A stretch of 13,319 nucleotides of DNA, taken from the NCBI RefSeq assembly GCF_938045465.1, contig NZ_CALIBF010000078.1, positions 1-13,319 of the forward strand, given 5' to 3'. Positions within the stretch are counted from its first letter, which is position 1. Every line of letters starts with the position of its first letter. The notes beneath the pieces are model-generated. The model had not been told where the DNA came from and did no database searches. It was given only the letters and a program-made list of their open reading frames with translations. This document shows positions 6,526 through 13,319 of the stretch, piece by piece. This stretch comes from an uncultured Campylobacter sp. (GTDB lineage: Bacteria > Campylobacterota > Campylobacteria > Campylobacterales > Campylobacteraceae). Position numbers and translations under genes: made by a program.

Positions 6526-7242
6526 TTAAAACCCTCTATCTACCTGCACGCCTACGCCCACACTAGCGCAGTTGCCGCTTTGCGGATCGCAGTCGCCGAA
6601 GCTTGTGACGCTACTGGATCTTTTTGAGCGGATCGTTCCCATATGCATAGGCACCGGCATGTTACGGCGCGAGCTTCCGCCAATCTCGCTATCGCTCATA
6701 CCGCCAGAACTTCTCCTGCGAGAATAATCATCGCGAGGAGGTGGCGGTGGCGGAGGAGGTGGTTTTATGCCTCCGTGCGGAGGTGGTGGCATACCGCCAG
6801 GAGGCGGAGGAGGTGGCGGCATCATGCCGCCATGCCTACCATATCCTGGCGGAGGCGGTAAAGTGCCGGTCTCTGTGATCGTGATGCCATTGCCGTAATT
6901 TTCAACGCGTTTGTAAGTAGAGCCTCCGTAAACCGTGCGGGTGCGGGTCTTTTCGACTACGACTATATCGCGATCAGGCTGCACCGGCTGCTGCACGTTA
7001 GCTCTAGGCGATATTTCAAAGCTCTTCTGCAATTTGGCGGTATCGTAACTTGCAAAGCCGTTGATGCCCTTTAGCTCATCTGCACTTGAAATTTCGCGCT
7101 TTTGGCGGTATTGCATAAGCATATCCGCCCTACCCGCATCAAGCCCACCGATCGTCATCAGCTCGTAGCGACTAGCTTCGTTTATGTTGATTTTCGCCGC
7201 GGCGAGGCTCACTAAAAGAGCCAAAATCACTAAATTTTTCAT
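6526..7242 (-). CDS. Exported ComEA-like helix-hairpin-helix protein with polyproline tail
   Basis: The 238-residue protein starts with a signal peptide (MKNLVILALLVSLAAA, 1-16), so it is probably periplasmic. Residues about 17-77 form a ComEA-type helix-hairpin-helix domain: ININEASRYELMTIGGLDAGRA, a second helix, then ELKGINGFASYD. ComEA proteins bind incoming DNA during natural transformation, and Cj0011c of C. jejuni is a small relative. The rest is not typical of ComEA: a linker with TRTRTVYGGSTYKRVENYGNG (100-119), four proline runs (129-132, 142-148, 152-155, 161-169; 4, 7, 4 and 9 prolines) spaced by Gly/Met/His, an RRRSS segment, and a tail with two cysteines (218 and 225). The prolines predict dependence on EF-P for translation. 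ATG at 7240-7242 is chosen because AAGGAG precedes it and it begins the signal peptide; an ATG 27 bases upstream has neither. It is divergent from pta and probably monocistronic. A DNA-uptake role is inferred from the domain only. Confidence 0.85.
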   Translation of the reverse strand: MKNLVILALLVSLAAAKININEASRYELMTIGGLDAGRADMLMQYRQKREISSADELKGINGFASYDTAKLQKSFEISPRANVQQPVQPDRDIVVVEKTRTRTVYGGSTYKRVENYGNGITITETGTLPPPPGYGRHGGMMPPPPPPPGGMPPPPHGGIKPPPPPPPPPRDDYSRRRSSGGMSDSEIGGSSRRNMPVPMHMGTIRSKRSSSVTSFGDCDPQSGNCASVGVGVQVDRGF

Positions 7243-7269
7243 GTGCGCTCCTTTGTTGAAAGTTACCAA

Positions 7270-7275
7270 ATTCTA
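7270..7275 (-). promoter_or_regulatory. Probable -10 box for the ComEA-like gene
   Basis: Minus-strand TAGAAT stands 27 bases before the chosen ATG at 7242, leaving a leader of about 20 bases that includes AAGGAG. The position also argues against the upstream ATG at 7267-7269, which would fall at the transcription start. Confidence 0.45.
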
Positions 7276-7308
7276 AACCCTCACGATAAATCTTTGATTA
7301 ACACGCAA

Positions 7309-7320
7309 GCAAAATTTTGC
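7309..7320. promoter_or_regulatory. 12-bp perfect palindrome abutting the pta -10 box
   Basis: GCAAAATTTTGC is a perfect palindrome ending one base before TACAAT. In this place a bound regulator would block or help polymerase at the pta-ackA promoter. The AAAATTTT core is common between genes in this DNA, so the palindrome may be chance. Confidence 0.3.
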
Positions 7321-7326
7321 TACAAT
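7321..7326 (+). promoter_or_regulatory. Probable -10 box for the pta-ackA operon
   Basis: TACAAT lies 30 bases before the pta ATG at 7356, after a T-rich step, giving a leader of about 23 bases with AAAAGGATC as ribosome binding site. The longer open frame that begins with TTG at 7317 would overlap this promoter, which supports the later start. Confidence 0.5.
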
Positions 7327-7355
7327 TGCCTATCTTATTTCAAAAGGATCAACCG

Positions 7356-8915
7356 ATGAACGGAATTTTGCTCCTATGCGACGAACCCGCCGCCTACCAA
7401 TCCGAGCTAAAAAAACTAGATAAAATTTTATCCATGAGCTTTCACAACGTTTTGCAACTTTGCATCGCTGGCGACAATGCCCTTTTTAGCAGGAGCGAGC
7501 TTGAAAAAGCGCTCGCGGATGGGCAGGATGAGCGCGTGCGAAAGGCGGCGATAGAGCGCTTTACGCAGATTTTAGAGCAATGCAATTTTGTGCTGGTTCA
7601 CGGCGTAGCGGGAGCCGATCTGCGCGAGCTAAATTTACAAATCGCAAAGGATCTAAATATCCCTGTTTGCGGATTTTATCCTAACGAAATTGCCGCGCGC
7701 ATCGGCACACGCTTGATCACTGCGGCAAAAGCGGTAAGCTTTGCCAGCATATATGAGGATAAAATTTCATTTTCCGCGCTAAGACCTGCACAAGAGGGTG
7801 CAAATTCTAAAAAATCGGAGCTTTACAGTAAAAATTCCGCCTGCGAAAGCGGCGCGATAGAGCTTGATAAAGTCGTTGCCGACAAAAGCTACTTCACGGA
7901 CGCCGCAAACTCCACGCGCTGTGAAATTCTAACCCCGTTGAAATTTGAAAGCAAGCTCTACGCAAAGGCTCGCGCGAACGTTAAAACAGTCGTGCTTCCA
8001 GAAAGCGACGATGAGAGAATTCTGCGCGCGGCCGCGATTGTAAAGCAAAGCGGCGCGGCAAATTTGATCCTTTTAGGGCGGCAAGACGAAGTGCAAAAAA
8101 GCGCAAGCAAGCTGGGTCTCGATCTAAGCGGCGTTAAAATTTTAGATCCGCAGACGGATGCGAGCTTAGAAAAATTTGCGCGCGATCTATATGAGCTTCG
8201 CAAGGCAAAGGGCATGAGCGAGGCGCAGGCGCGCGATTTAGTGCGCGATCGCACCTACTTCGGCACGATGCTCGTGTATGAAGGGCTAGCCGATGCGATG
8301 GTAAGCGGTGCCAGCACGACTACTGCGGAGACGATTCGCCCCGCGCTTCAGATCATCAAGACAAAGCCGGGCATCGCAACCGTTAGCGGTGCGTTTATAA
8401 TGTGCCTGGATACGCAGGCTCTGCTTTTTGCCGACTGCGCCGTAGCGCCGAGCCCGAGCGCGGAGTATCTGGCGGGTATCGCGATTTCAAGCGCCGCGAC
8501 CGCAAAGGCGTTCGGGTTTGAGCCGCGCGTGGCGATGCTAAGCTACTCCAGCGGCGATAGCGGTAGCGGTGAAAGCGTGGAATTCATAAAAACTGCAACG
8601 CAAAAAGCGCGCGAAAAGGCGCCGGCGCTTTTAATCGACGGACCGCTGCAATTCGATGCGGCGGTCGATGCCGCAGTCGCTAAGAAAAAGATGCCCGGCT
8701 CCGCGGTCGCAGGGCGCGCGAACGTATTTATCTTTCCCGATCTTAACTGCGGAAATATCTGTTATAAGGCCGTGCAGCGCACCGCAGGCGCCGTAGCGAT
8801 CGGGCCGATTCTGCAGGGCTTAAAAAAGCCGGTAAACGATCTAAGCCGCGGCTGCAAGGTCGCCGATATCGTAAACACGATACTTATCAGCGCCATTCAA
8901 GCAGGAGAGAATTAA
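7356..8915 (+). CDS. pta: Phosphate acetyltransferase
   Basis: Pta converts acetyl-CoA and phosphate to acetyl phosphate and CoA in the cytoplasm. From ATG 7356 the protein has 519 residues. The C-terminal PTA_PTB catalytic domain (about 195-515) is clear: VVLPESDDERILRAA, DRTYFGTMLVYEGLADAMVSGAS, PSPSAEYLAGIAISSA, LSYSSGDSGSGESVE, LIDGPLQFDAA and FPDLNCGNICYKAVQR. The N-terminal 190 residues are a shorter, divergent version of the regulatory domain of long Pta enzymes, and I see neither a Walker-type GxxxxGKT loop nor a DRTGG motif. The start is set by AAAAGGATC and the MNGILLLCDE beginning; an in-frame TTG 39 bases upstream overlaps the promoter. It forms an operon with ackA, the stop and start sharing one base (TAATG), so translation is probably coupled. 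Acetyl phosphate made here can also phosphorylate response regulators in some bacteria. Confidence 0.96.
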   Translation: MNGILLLCDEPAAYQSELKKLDKILSMSFHNVLQLCIAGDNALFSRSELEKALADGQDERVRKAAIERFTQILEQCNFVLVHGVAGADLRELNLQIAKDLNIPVCGFYPNEIAARIGTRLITAAKAVSFASIYEDKISFSALRPAQEGANSKKSELYSKNSACESGAIELDKVVADKSYFTDAANSTRCEILTPLKFESKLYAKARANVKTVVLPESDDERILRAAAIVKQSGAANLILLGRQDEVQKSASKLGLDLSGVKILDPQTDASLEKFARDLYELRKAKGMSEAQARDLVRDRTYFGTMLVYEGLADAMVSGASTTTAETIRPALQIIKTKPGIATVSGAFIMCLDTQALLFADCAVAPSPSAEYLAGIAISSAATAKAFGFEPRVAMLSYSSGDSGSGESVEFIKTATQKAREKAPALLIDGPLQFDAAVDAAVAKKKMPGSAVAGRANVFIFPDLNCGNICYKAVQRTAGAVAIGPILQGLKKPVNDLSRGCKVADIVNTILISAIQAGEN

Positions 8916-10147
8916 TGGATATCCTAGTCATAAATTCCGGCTCGAGCTCGGTTAAATTTAAATTCCACGATATGCTAAATCACGCCTGCATCGCAAGTGG
9001 GCTCATCGAGGAGATCAGCTCGACGCACGCAAGCGGAAGCATCAATTGCGCCAACGGACGAAGCATAAAGGTTGAAAACGAGCAAATTCCAAATCACGAG
9101 ACCGCGATTGCGATCGCGATCGATCTTTTAAAACAAAGCGGAGTAATCAACGATCTAACTCAAGTAGGCGGCATCGGGCATAGAATAGTCCAAGGTGCGG
9201 ATTATTTCGACGCTCCCGCGCTCATAGATGAGGACGTAATGGCTAAAATCGCCGAGCTTGCGCCGCTTGCACCGCTACACAATCCTGCAAATTTAGCGGG
9301 CATCAAATCCTGCCTAAAGATTGCTCCTAAAATTCCAAACGTCGCGGTTTTCGATACGATATTTCATCAAAGCATCCCGCCTTATGCGTATATGTACGCG
9401 CTGCCGTATGAATTCTACGAAAAATATAAGGTTCGTCGCTACGGCGCGCACGGCACATCGCATTGGTTTGTCTCGACAATGGGAGCGAAATTTTTGCGTA
9501 AAAAATACGAAAACTTCAACGCCATTACGCTACATCTTGGCAACGGCTCGAGCGTGAGCGCCATAGAAAACGGCAAATGCATCGACACCTCAATGGGGCT
9601 AACGCCGCTTGAAGGCATCATCATGGGCACCAGATGCGGCTCGATCGATCCCGCTATCATCCCATACATCGAGCGCGTCGCGGGCTACAACGCGCAGGAT
9701 ATGGACGTCATAATGAACAAAAAAAGCGGACTGCTCGGCATCTGCGGCGCAAGCGATCTGCGAAAAGTATATGAAAAGATGGAAGGCGGCGAGCCGCGCG
9801 CGAAACTTGCGTTTGAGATGCTCGTGTACAGCGTCGTTAAGATGATCGGAGCGTATTATGCCGTGCTCGGGCGAGTGGACGCTTTGATCTTTACCGGAGG
9901 TATCGGCGAGAATGCGCCGCATTTTAGACAAAATGTCTGCGAGAAGCTCGCTCATATCGGCATCGAAATCGATGCGACAAAAAACGCCAAAAATACCGGC
10001 TCGATTAGAAATTTAAGCGCGGCGGATAGTAAAATCAAAACGCTCGTAATCCCTACCAACGAGGAACTTGCGATCGCTGAAGCTACGGTCGATACGATCA
10101 ACAAAAACTCCGCGCAGATCGACTATCAGAAATACTCGGAATTTTAA
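8915..10147 (+). CDS. ackA: Acetate kinase
   Basis: AckA transfers the phosphate of acetyl phosphate to ADP, giving acetate and ATP, and completes the Pta-AckA overflow pathway. The 410-residue cytoplasmic protein has the ASKHA fold and normal length. Visible sites are VINSGSSSVKF (5-15), GIGHRIV with Arg90, FDTIFHQ with Asp147, RRYGAHGTSH with His179, HLGNGSSV (207-214), MGTRCGSIDPAI with Arg240, FTGGIGENA (326-334) and TNEE (381-384). All key catalytic residues described for the Methanosarcina enzyme have matches. One oddity is HRIVQG where I would expect HRVVHGG. The ATG overlaps the pta stop by one base, and AGGAGA within the end of pta serves as its ribosome binding site. Confidence 0.98.
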   Translation: MDILVINSGSSSVKFKFHDMLNHACIASGLIEEISSTHASGSINCANGRSIKVENEQIPNHETAIAIAIDLLKQSGVINDLTQVGGIGHRIVQGADYFDAPALIDEDVMAKIAELAPLAPLHNPANLAGIKSCLKIAPKIPNVAVFDTIFHQSIPPYAYMYALPYEFYEKYKVRRYGAHGTSHWFVSTMGAKFLRKKYENFNAITLHLGNGSSVSAIENGKCIDTSMGLTPLEGIIMGTRCGSIDPAIIPYIERVAGYNAQDMDVIMNKKSGLLGICGASDLRKVYEKMEGGEPRAKLAFEMLVYSVVKMIGAYYAVLGRVDALIFTGGIGENAPHFRQNVCEKLAHIGIEIDATKNAKNTGSIRNLSAADSKIKTLVIPTNEELAIAEATVDTINKNSAQIDYQKYSEF

Positions 10148-10675
10148 ATTTGATCTAGTGGGATTCCGCGGTTATTTTGCGAGCAGCGACGCCAACTTGC
10201 CTTTTTTGTTAGGCAATTAAATTTTGGGTCTTGGCTGCAAGTCTACGCTAAATGAAAGAGCCTTTTATTTTAGAGGCTTCCCGGTCTCGACGATACGAGA
10301 AATTGCTACGCTACGCGCGGGTTTAAATTTTATTCGTCGCTTCCGATAAAGCTTAAATTCTTCCTCGGAGGGGGCGGAGCAGAATAGGCCATACTTGCGA
10401 AGCACCCTTTTTTGCTTTGCCTGGGCCTCGCCTCGCGACCTCAAGCAGACCCCACCGCCCCAACCTGCATCTGCCTCACTGCGCGTTAAAGGCGGCGAGA
10501 CTTTATTTTTAAACAAAGCTTTGCTGGTTAAATTTAATAAATTTTATTTCAAATTTGACCGCAAAATTCCAAAGCAAGTCCTCGTCGTGAAATTTTACCG
10601 AACGATAAGGCATAAAATTTTAAAATTTAGCGCAAGCCGGGTTTTGGCACGCAAATTTTATTAAAGGAGCGAACG
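10148..10675. other. 528-base spacer after ackA, no supported gene
   Basis: Two overlapping open frames here (10265-10516 on minus, 10395-10664 on plus) lack ribosome binding sites and known domains, and I do not call them. The middle (about 10370-10500) is richer in G and C than its AT-rich surroundings. On the minus strand it reads SPPLTRSEADAGWGGGVC, the sort of text that arises from dispersed intergenic repeats. The right end returns to AAATTTTA words and ends with the ribosome binding site of the membrane protein gene. Confidence 0.5.
10197..10216 (+). terminator. Possible weak terminator after ackA
   Basis: TTGCCT and AGGCAA form a 6-bp stem around an 8-base T-rich loop, followed by TTAAATTTT. 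It lies 50 bases past the ackA stop, where the operon should end. The stem is short and the T run is interrupted, so it is only a candidate. Confidence 0.35.
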
Positions 10676-11293
10676 ATGAGCGATTTGCTAAATTCACAAG
10701 GCGCGCAAGAGCAAGATACGCCGTATCCCGATACGAAATTTATTAAATTTTTCGGGCGACTTTACGCGGCGGTTTTTGCGCTGTTTGCGATCACGGCGCT
10801 TAGCGTATTCGTGCTACCCGAAAATATTTTAGACGTAAGTCCCTCGTGCGCGGACTTCGTTAAATTTATGAAGCAGTTTTTTCCAAACATCGCCGCGATC
10901 GGCAAAATAAGCCCGCACACGCAGCTTGCGGAATTTTACGTCGCGGCATTGTGGGTACCTATTTTAACGGCTTTCGCGCTAAGCTGCGTGTATTATCCAA
11001 TCGCCGTATTTTATATGAAAAAGAGCTTCCCGCCGTCAACGCAGCTAATTATGCTTATCGGCATACCTTTTATCTATTGGCTTCTAAATAATTATTTCTA
11101 CGCCGATTTTGCCATAAACGGCATCCCACACAGAGTAGGCAACGGGCGGACGTTTCCAACTTTTGCGAGCAGAGAAAGCTTGTTTGGTTGGCTATCGTTT
11201 TTTGGAGGCGGCTCAATATTTTTTGGTATGTCTGTTCCGATTTTATTCAGTAATATAGTCCACTGGATATATCTATCGAGAAATAAAAGCTAA
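10676..11293 (+). CDS. Small multi-pass membrane protein of unknown function
   Basis: I do not recognise this 205-residue protein. It has a soluble, charged start (MSDLLNSQGAQEQDT), then hydrophobic segments at about 27-47, 86-113, 122-140 and 169-198, so probably four membrane helices. The loop between the first two is about 38 residues, and the loop from 141 to 168 is polar, with NGIPHRVGNGRTFP. No catalytic motif or metal-binding pattern is evident. AAAGGAG at good spacing before the ATG and an intact frame support a real gene. It appears to stand alone: the spacers on both sides are long, and the next gene is convergent. Inner-membrane location is inferred from the hydrophobic pattern only. 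Confidence 0.8.
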   Translation: MSDLLNSQGAQEQDTPYPDTKFIKFFGRLYAAVFALFAITALSVFVLPENILDVSPSCADFVKFMKQFFPNIAAIGKISPHTQLAEFYVAALWVPILTAFALSCVYYPIAVFYMKKSFPPSTQLIMLIGIPFIYWLLNNYFYADFAINGIPHRVGNGRTFPTFASRESLFGWLSFFGGGSIFFGMSVPILFSNIVHWIYLSRNKS

Positions 11294-11410
11294 ATTTTAT
11301 GAAATCGCGGACGAATAAAATTCCGCACCAATAACTTTCAGGGTCATTTTACGAGCGCAAAGCGAGCGAGCGATAAAATTCCGCGCTCCGTTTTAGAACA
11401 AAGACAAGCG

Positions 11411-11489
11411 ACGATTAAATTTAAACGCTCCGGCAATTAGAGCCTTTTTGCGCGGAATTTAAGCGACCAAACTACGATTAAATTTAAAC
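11411..11489. repeat. Two direct copies of a 16-bp word
   Basis: ACGATTAAATTTAAAC occurs at 11411-11426 and again at 11474-11489, 63 bases apart, in the space between the convergent membrane protein and histidine kinase genes. A separate 12-bp pair, ATAAAATTCCGC, occurs at 11315-11326 and 11373-11384. The spacer therefore looks built of short repeated words. No gene or clear terminator is seen in 11294-11536. Confidence 0.6.
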
Positions 11490-11536
11490 CGCAAGCGACC
11501 GCTTTTAAATTTTAAATTTCACTAAATTTTAAAATT

Positions 11537-12709
11537 TTACTCTCGCCACGTAAGGCGAAAGGTCGTTATCTCGCCCGGCACGCTGTCGTAGGAGATAGAA
11601 AAGGAGTATTTTTTGCAGACCTCGCTTACGATGCTAAGCCCGATGCCAAAGCCGCCCTCGCTTGAGTTAAAGCGTGCGAAACGCCTAAAAATTTCGTCGC
11701 CCCTTTTCCTGTCGATCCCCTCGCCGCTGTTTGAGATCGCCAGCTCGCCGCGCCTTAGCCGCACATCCACGTAGCCGCCTGCATCGGCGTATTTTACGGC
11801 GTTGCTTAGCAGATTGTCGATCAGGCGCGAAATTTCATAAATATTTGCGTTCATGCTCGCATCCGAAAGATCGGTTTTAAGGCTTAGTCTGCGTTTTTGG
11901 ATAAACGGCGCGAAATATTCGCAACGCGAAGCAACGAGGCTTTTTAGATCGATCGAGCTAATCTCGCCCTCCTTATTCATACCGAAAGTTAAAAACACGA
12001 GATCCTCGTAGATGCGCGAAAGCGTCTTGGCGGCAAGATCGATATTAGCGACGCGCTTGGCGTTGTATTCTCCAAGCTCTGCGTGCCGCATCGTCTCAAC
12101 GCTCATCGAGATGATGCTAAGCGGAGTATTGATCTCGTGGGTGCTATCTTTGATGAAGCGATTTAGCGTGTCGATCTTATCGTAAAGCGGCTTTGTACCT
12201 AGCCGCACCAGATAAAACGCCACGGCTAATATCACACCCAAAAGCGCTATCATCATCGCTGCGGTTTTGATACGAAGCGTTAAAATTTCGCCCTGCACGC
12301 TACTTCCAAGCAGGATGATTTTAGCCTTGGAAAAGGCGTTTCGCTCCTCCATATTTTGCAGGTTTTCATAAATTCCTAGCCTTCCGCCACTTATAAATTC
12401 CGCCTTTAGCTTCGCTTTATCAAGTGCGCCAAGCTCACCACTGCAGCCGTAAATTTCATCAGAGTTTGGCTTAAATATACACGCATTCACGCCCTTTTCG
12501 CGCTCGAAGTCCGCCAGCGAGCCCAGCCCGTCCATGCTCGCTTTCATATAGATCATCATTTTGATCTCTTTTAGCTCTTTTATCCTGTGCGAAAGCAGCG
12601 CGGCTTCGTTCATCCTGTAATTTATCTTGAAAAAATATCCTAAAAACAATGCACTTGAAATGAGATATAAAGATAGAATTTTAAGCGTTAAAGCGGTCTT
12701 TTCAGACAT
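11537..12709 (-). CDS. Sensor histidine kinase of a two-component system
   Basis: This 390-residue inner-membrane kinase has a first membrane segment (about 9-27), a periplasmic sensing loop (about 30-145), a second membrane segment (about 149-169), a dimerisation domain with phospho-acceptor His191 in DSTHEINTPLSII, and a C-terminal ATPase domain. The N box is LIDNLLSNAVKYA (297-309), the G1 box ISNSGEGID (325-333) and the G2 box GGFGIGLSI (352-360). All are intact, so it should autophosphorylate and pass phosphate to the adjacent regulator. The STHEINTPL form of the H box is typical of epsilonproteobacterial kinases. There is no evident HAMP domain: about 20 residues separate the second membrane segment from His191. 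The sensing loop matches no domain I know but holds two cysteines, 77 and 89. ATG at 12707-12709 overlaps the regulator gene by 8 bases, so the pair is co-translated. The signal is unknown. Confidence 0.93.
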   Translation of the reverse strand: MSEKTALTLKILSLYLISSALFLGYFFKINYRMNEAALLSHRIKELKEIKMMIYMKASMDGLGSLADFEREKGVNACIFKPNSDEIYGCSGELGALDKAKLKAEFISGGRLGIYENLQNMEERNAFSKAKIILLGSSVQGEILTLRIKTAAMMIALLGVILAVAFYLVRLGTKPLYDKIDTLNRFIKDSTHEINTPLSIISMSVETMRHAELGEYNAKRVANIDLAAKTLSRIYEDLVFLTFGMNKEGEISSIDLKSLVASRCEYFAPFIQKRRLSLKTDLSDASMNANIYEISRLIDNLLSNAVKYADAGGYVDVRLRRGELAISNSGEGIDRKRGDEIFRRFARFNSSEGGFGIGLSIVSEVCKKYSFSISYDSVPGEITTFRLTWRE

Positions 12710-13319
12710 ACAGATACCCTGCGTTGCGGCGGTTTATGATGTGCTCTTCGCCTAGGACGCGGCGTAGATTTTTGATATAAGTTCGCAGCGCTTCCTCGCT
12801 CGGAGTTTCGTCAAAAGCGTAGATCGCGGAGAAAATTTCATCCTTGCTTAAAAGCCTGTTTTTATTTTGTAAAAAAAGCGCCAGCAGCTCGCGCTCTTTG
12901 TTTGAAAGCGCGACGGGCACGCCCGATCTGCGAAGCTCTTTGCTTGCAAAGTAAAATTTAAACTCGTCGTCAATAGTTACAAAATCATCGAAATTGTGGC
13001 TGAAGTTTCGCTTTATGAGCGAATTAACACGCAGTAGTAGCTCTTTTAGTTCATACGGTTTTTTGAGATAGTCGTCGCAGCCGCTTTTAAAACCGACCTC
13101 AAGATCATCAAGCGTATTTAGCGAAGTAGCAAATATCGCAGGAGTGTGATCGCCGCTCTTGCGCAGCTCTTTTAAAAGTGAAAATCCGTCGCCTTTGGGG
13201 ATTTTCACGTCAAAGATAAAGAGATCGAAGTTTTGCTCGTAGGCGAGATCCGCGGCGCTTTGAGCGTCGCTGCAAACGCACACATCAAAGCCCGCGTGTT
13301 TTAGATATTCTCCGATGAG
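12702..13319 (-). CDS. OmpR-family response regulator, cut by the right window edge
   Basis: The visible 205 residues lack only about the first 15 of a normal regulator of some 220, and the frame is open to the window edge (LIGEYLKHAGFDVCV). The receiver domain (visible 1 to about 105) has the phospho-acceptor aspartate at visible residue 37 in LFIFDVKIPKGDGF, the switch Ser/Thr in FATS, and the conserved lysine in DDYLKKPYE. The winged-helix DNA-binding domain follows (about 115-205), with LSNKERELLALFLQNKNRLLSKDEI and TYIKNLRRVLGEEHI, ending GYLYV. The GTG codon at 13281-13283 is an internal valine, not the start. The product binds DNA and is activated by the kinase encoded downstream, which overlaps it by 8 bases. 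Target genes cannot be told from this window; its promoter lies outside. Confidence 0.93.
   Translation of the reverse strand, partial: LIGEYLKHAGFDVCVCSDAQSAADLAYEQNFDLFIFDVKIPKGDGFSLLKELRKSGDHTPAIFATSLNTLDDLEVGFKSGCDDYLKKPYELKELLLRVNSLIKRNFSHNFDDFVTIDDEFKFYFASKELRRSGVPVALSNKERELLALFLQNKNRLLSKDEIFSAIYAFDETPSEEALRTYIKNLRRVLGEEHIINRRNAGYLYV

Noticed and set aside
7317..7355. Longer pta start at TTG 7317
   Set aside because: It overlaps the probable -10 box, while ATG 7356 has a good ribosome binding site.
10265..10516. Minus-strand open frame of 83 residues after ackA
   Set aside because: No ribosome binding site or domain; it overlaps an opposing open frame and lies in a segment of odd base composition that looks more like a repeat.
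10395..10664. Plus-strand open frame of 89 residues before the membrane protein gene
   Set aside because: No ribosome binding site; its second half is only AAATTT-rich spacer DNA in translation.
11450..11520. Stem-loop terminator for the histidine kinase operon
   Set aside because: Only a poor 5-bp hairpin (AAGCG/CGCTT) was found, with no T run in the correct direction.
13281..13283. GTG as the start of the response regulator
   Set aside because: The frame and receiver-domain text continue upstream to the window edge, so this GTG is an internal valine.
1..13319. CRISPR arrays, tRNA or rRNA genes, insertion sequences, prophage or attachment sites
   Set aside because: No regular repeats with spacers, no cloverleaf or rRNA signatures, no transposase or integrase text on either strand.

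Overview
The window reads as chromosomal DNA of a Campylobacter-type epsilonproteobacterium from the higher-GC part of the genus (C. gracilis, C. showae and C. rectus are the kind of organism meant; species not proven). The reasons are gene content, the ilvB-ilvH-lpxD gene order also known from C. jejuni, pervasive AAATTTTA-type words between genes, AAGGAG-type ribosome binding sites, and lone TATAAT-like -10 boxes without clear -35 boxes. It is mostly core metabolism. I see no prophage, CRISPR array, insertion sequence, tRNA or rRNA, and no convincing new multi-gene system.

Layout. Positions 1-128 (-) hold the N-terminus of an exported protein running off the left edge. It is divergent from an AraC-family regulator gene at 292-1201 (+) that is split by two one-base frame breaks. 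Convergent with it is an mdaB-type quinone reductase gene at 1292-1870 (-) interrupted by a single in-frame amber codon. Next come a family S51 peptidase (2008-2628, -) and a gene-poor stretch (2629-2988). The operon ilvB-ilvH-lpxD follows, transcribed leftwards (6084 down to 2989). An AT-rich spacer packed with AAATTT words (6085-6525) leads to a periplasmic ComEA-like protein with a polyproline tail (6526-7242, -). That gene is divergent from the overlapping pta-ackA operon (7356-10147, +). After another long spacer come a small membrane protein of unknown function (10676-11293, +) and a two-component system on the minus strand: a histidine kinase (11537-12709), and its response regulator (12702-13319), which runs off the right edge.

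How the genes work together. IlvB and IlvH form acetohydroxyacid synthase, the entry to branched-chain amino acids. LpxD adds the second N-linked acyl chain pair in lipid A synthesis. Pta and AckA convert acetyl-CoA to acetate with ATP gain. The kinase and regulator overlap by 8 bases and form one signalling unit. The AraC-type gene and mdaB lie end to end and both carry reading-frame damage, which could be shared decay, phase-variable slippage at one site, or sequencing error.

The most interesting points are the frame damage in araC and mdaB, an LpxD that appears to lack exactly one 18-residue turn of its beta-helix, and the fusion of a ComEA-like DNA-binding domain to long polyproline runs encoded by unstable-looking trinucleotide tracts.
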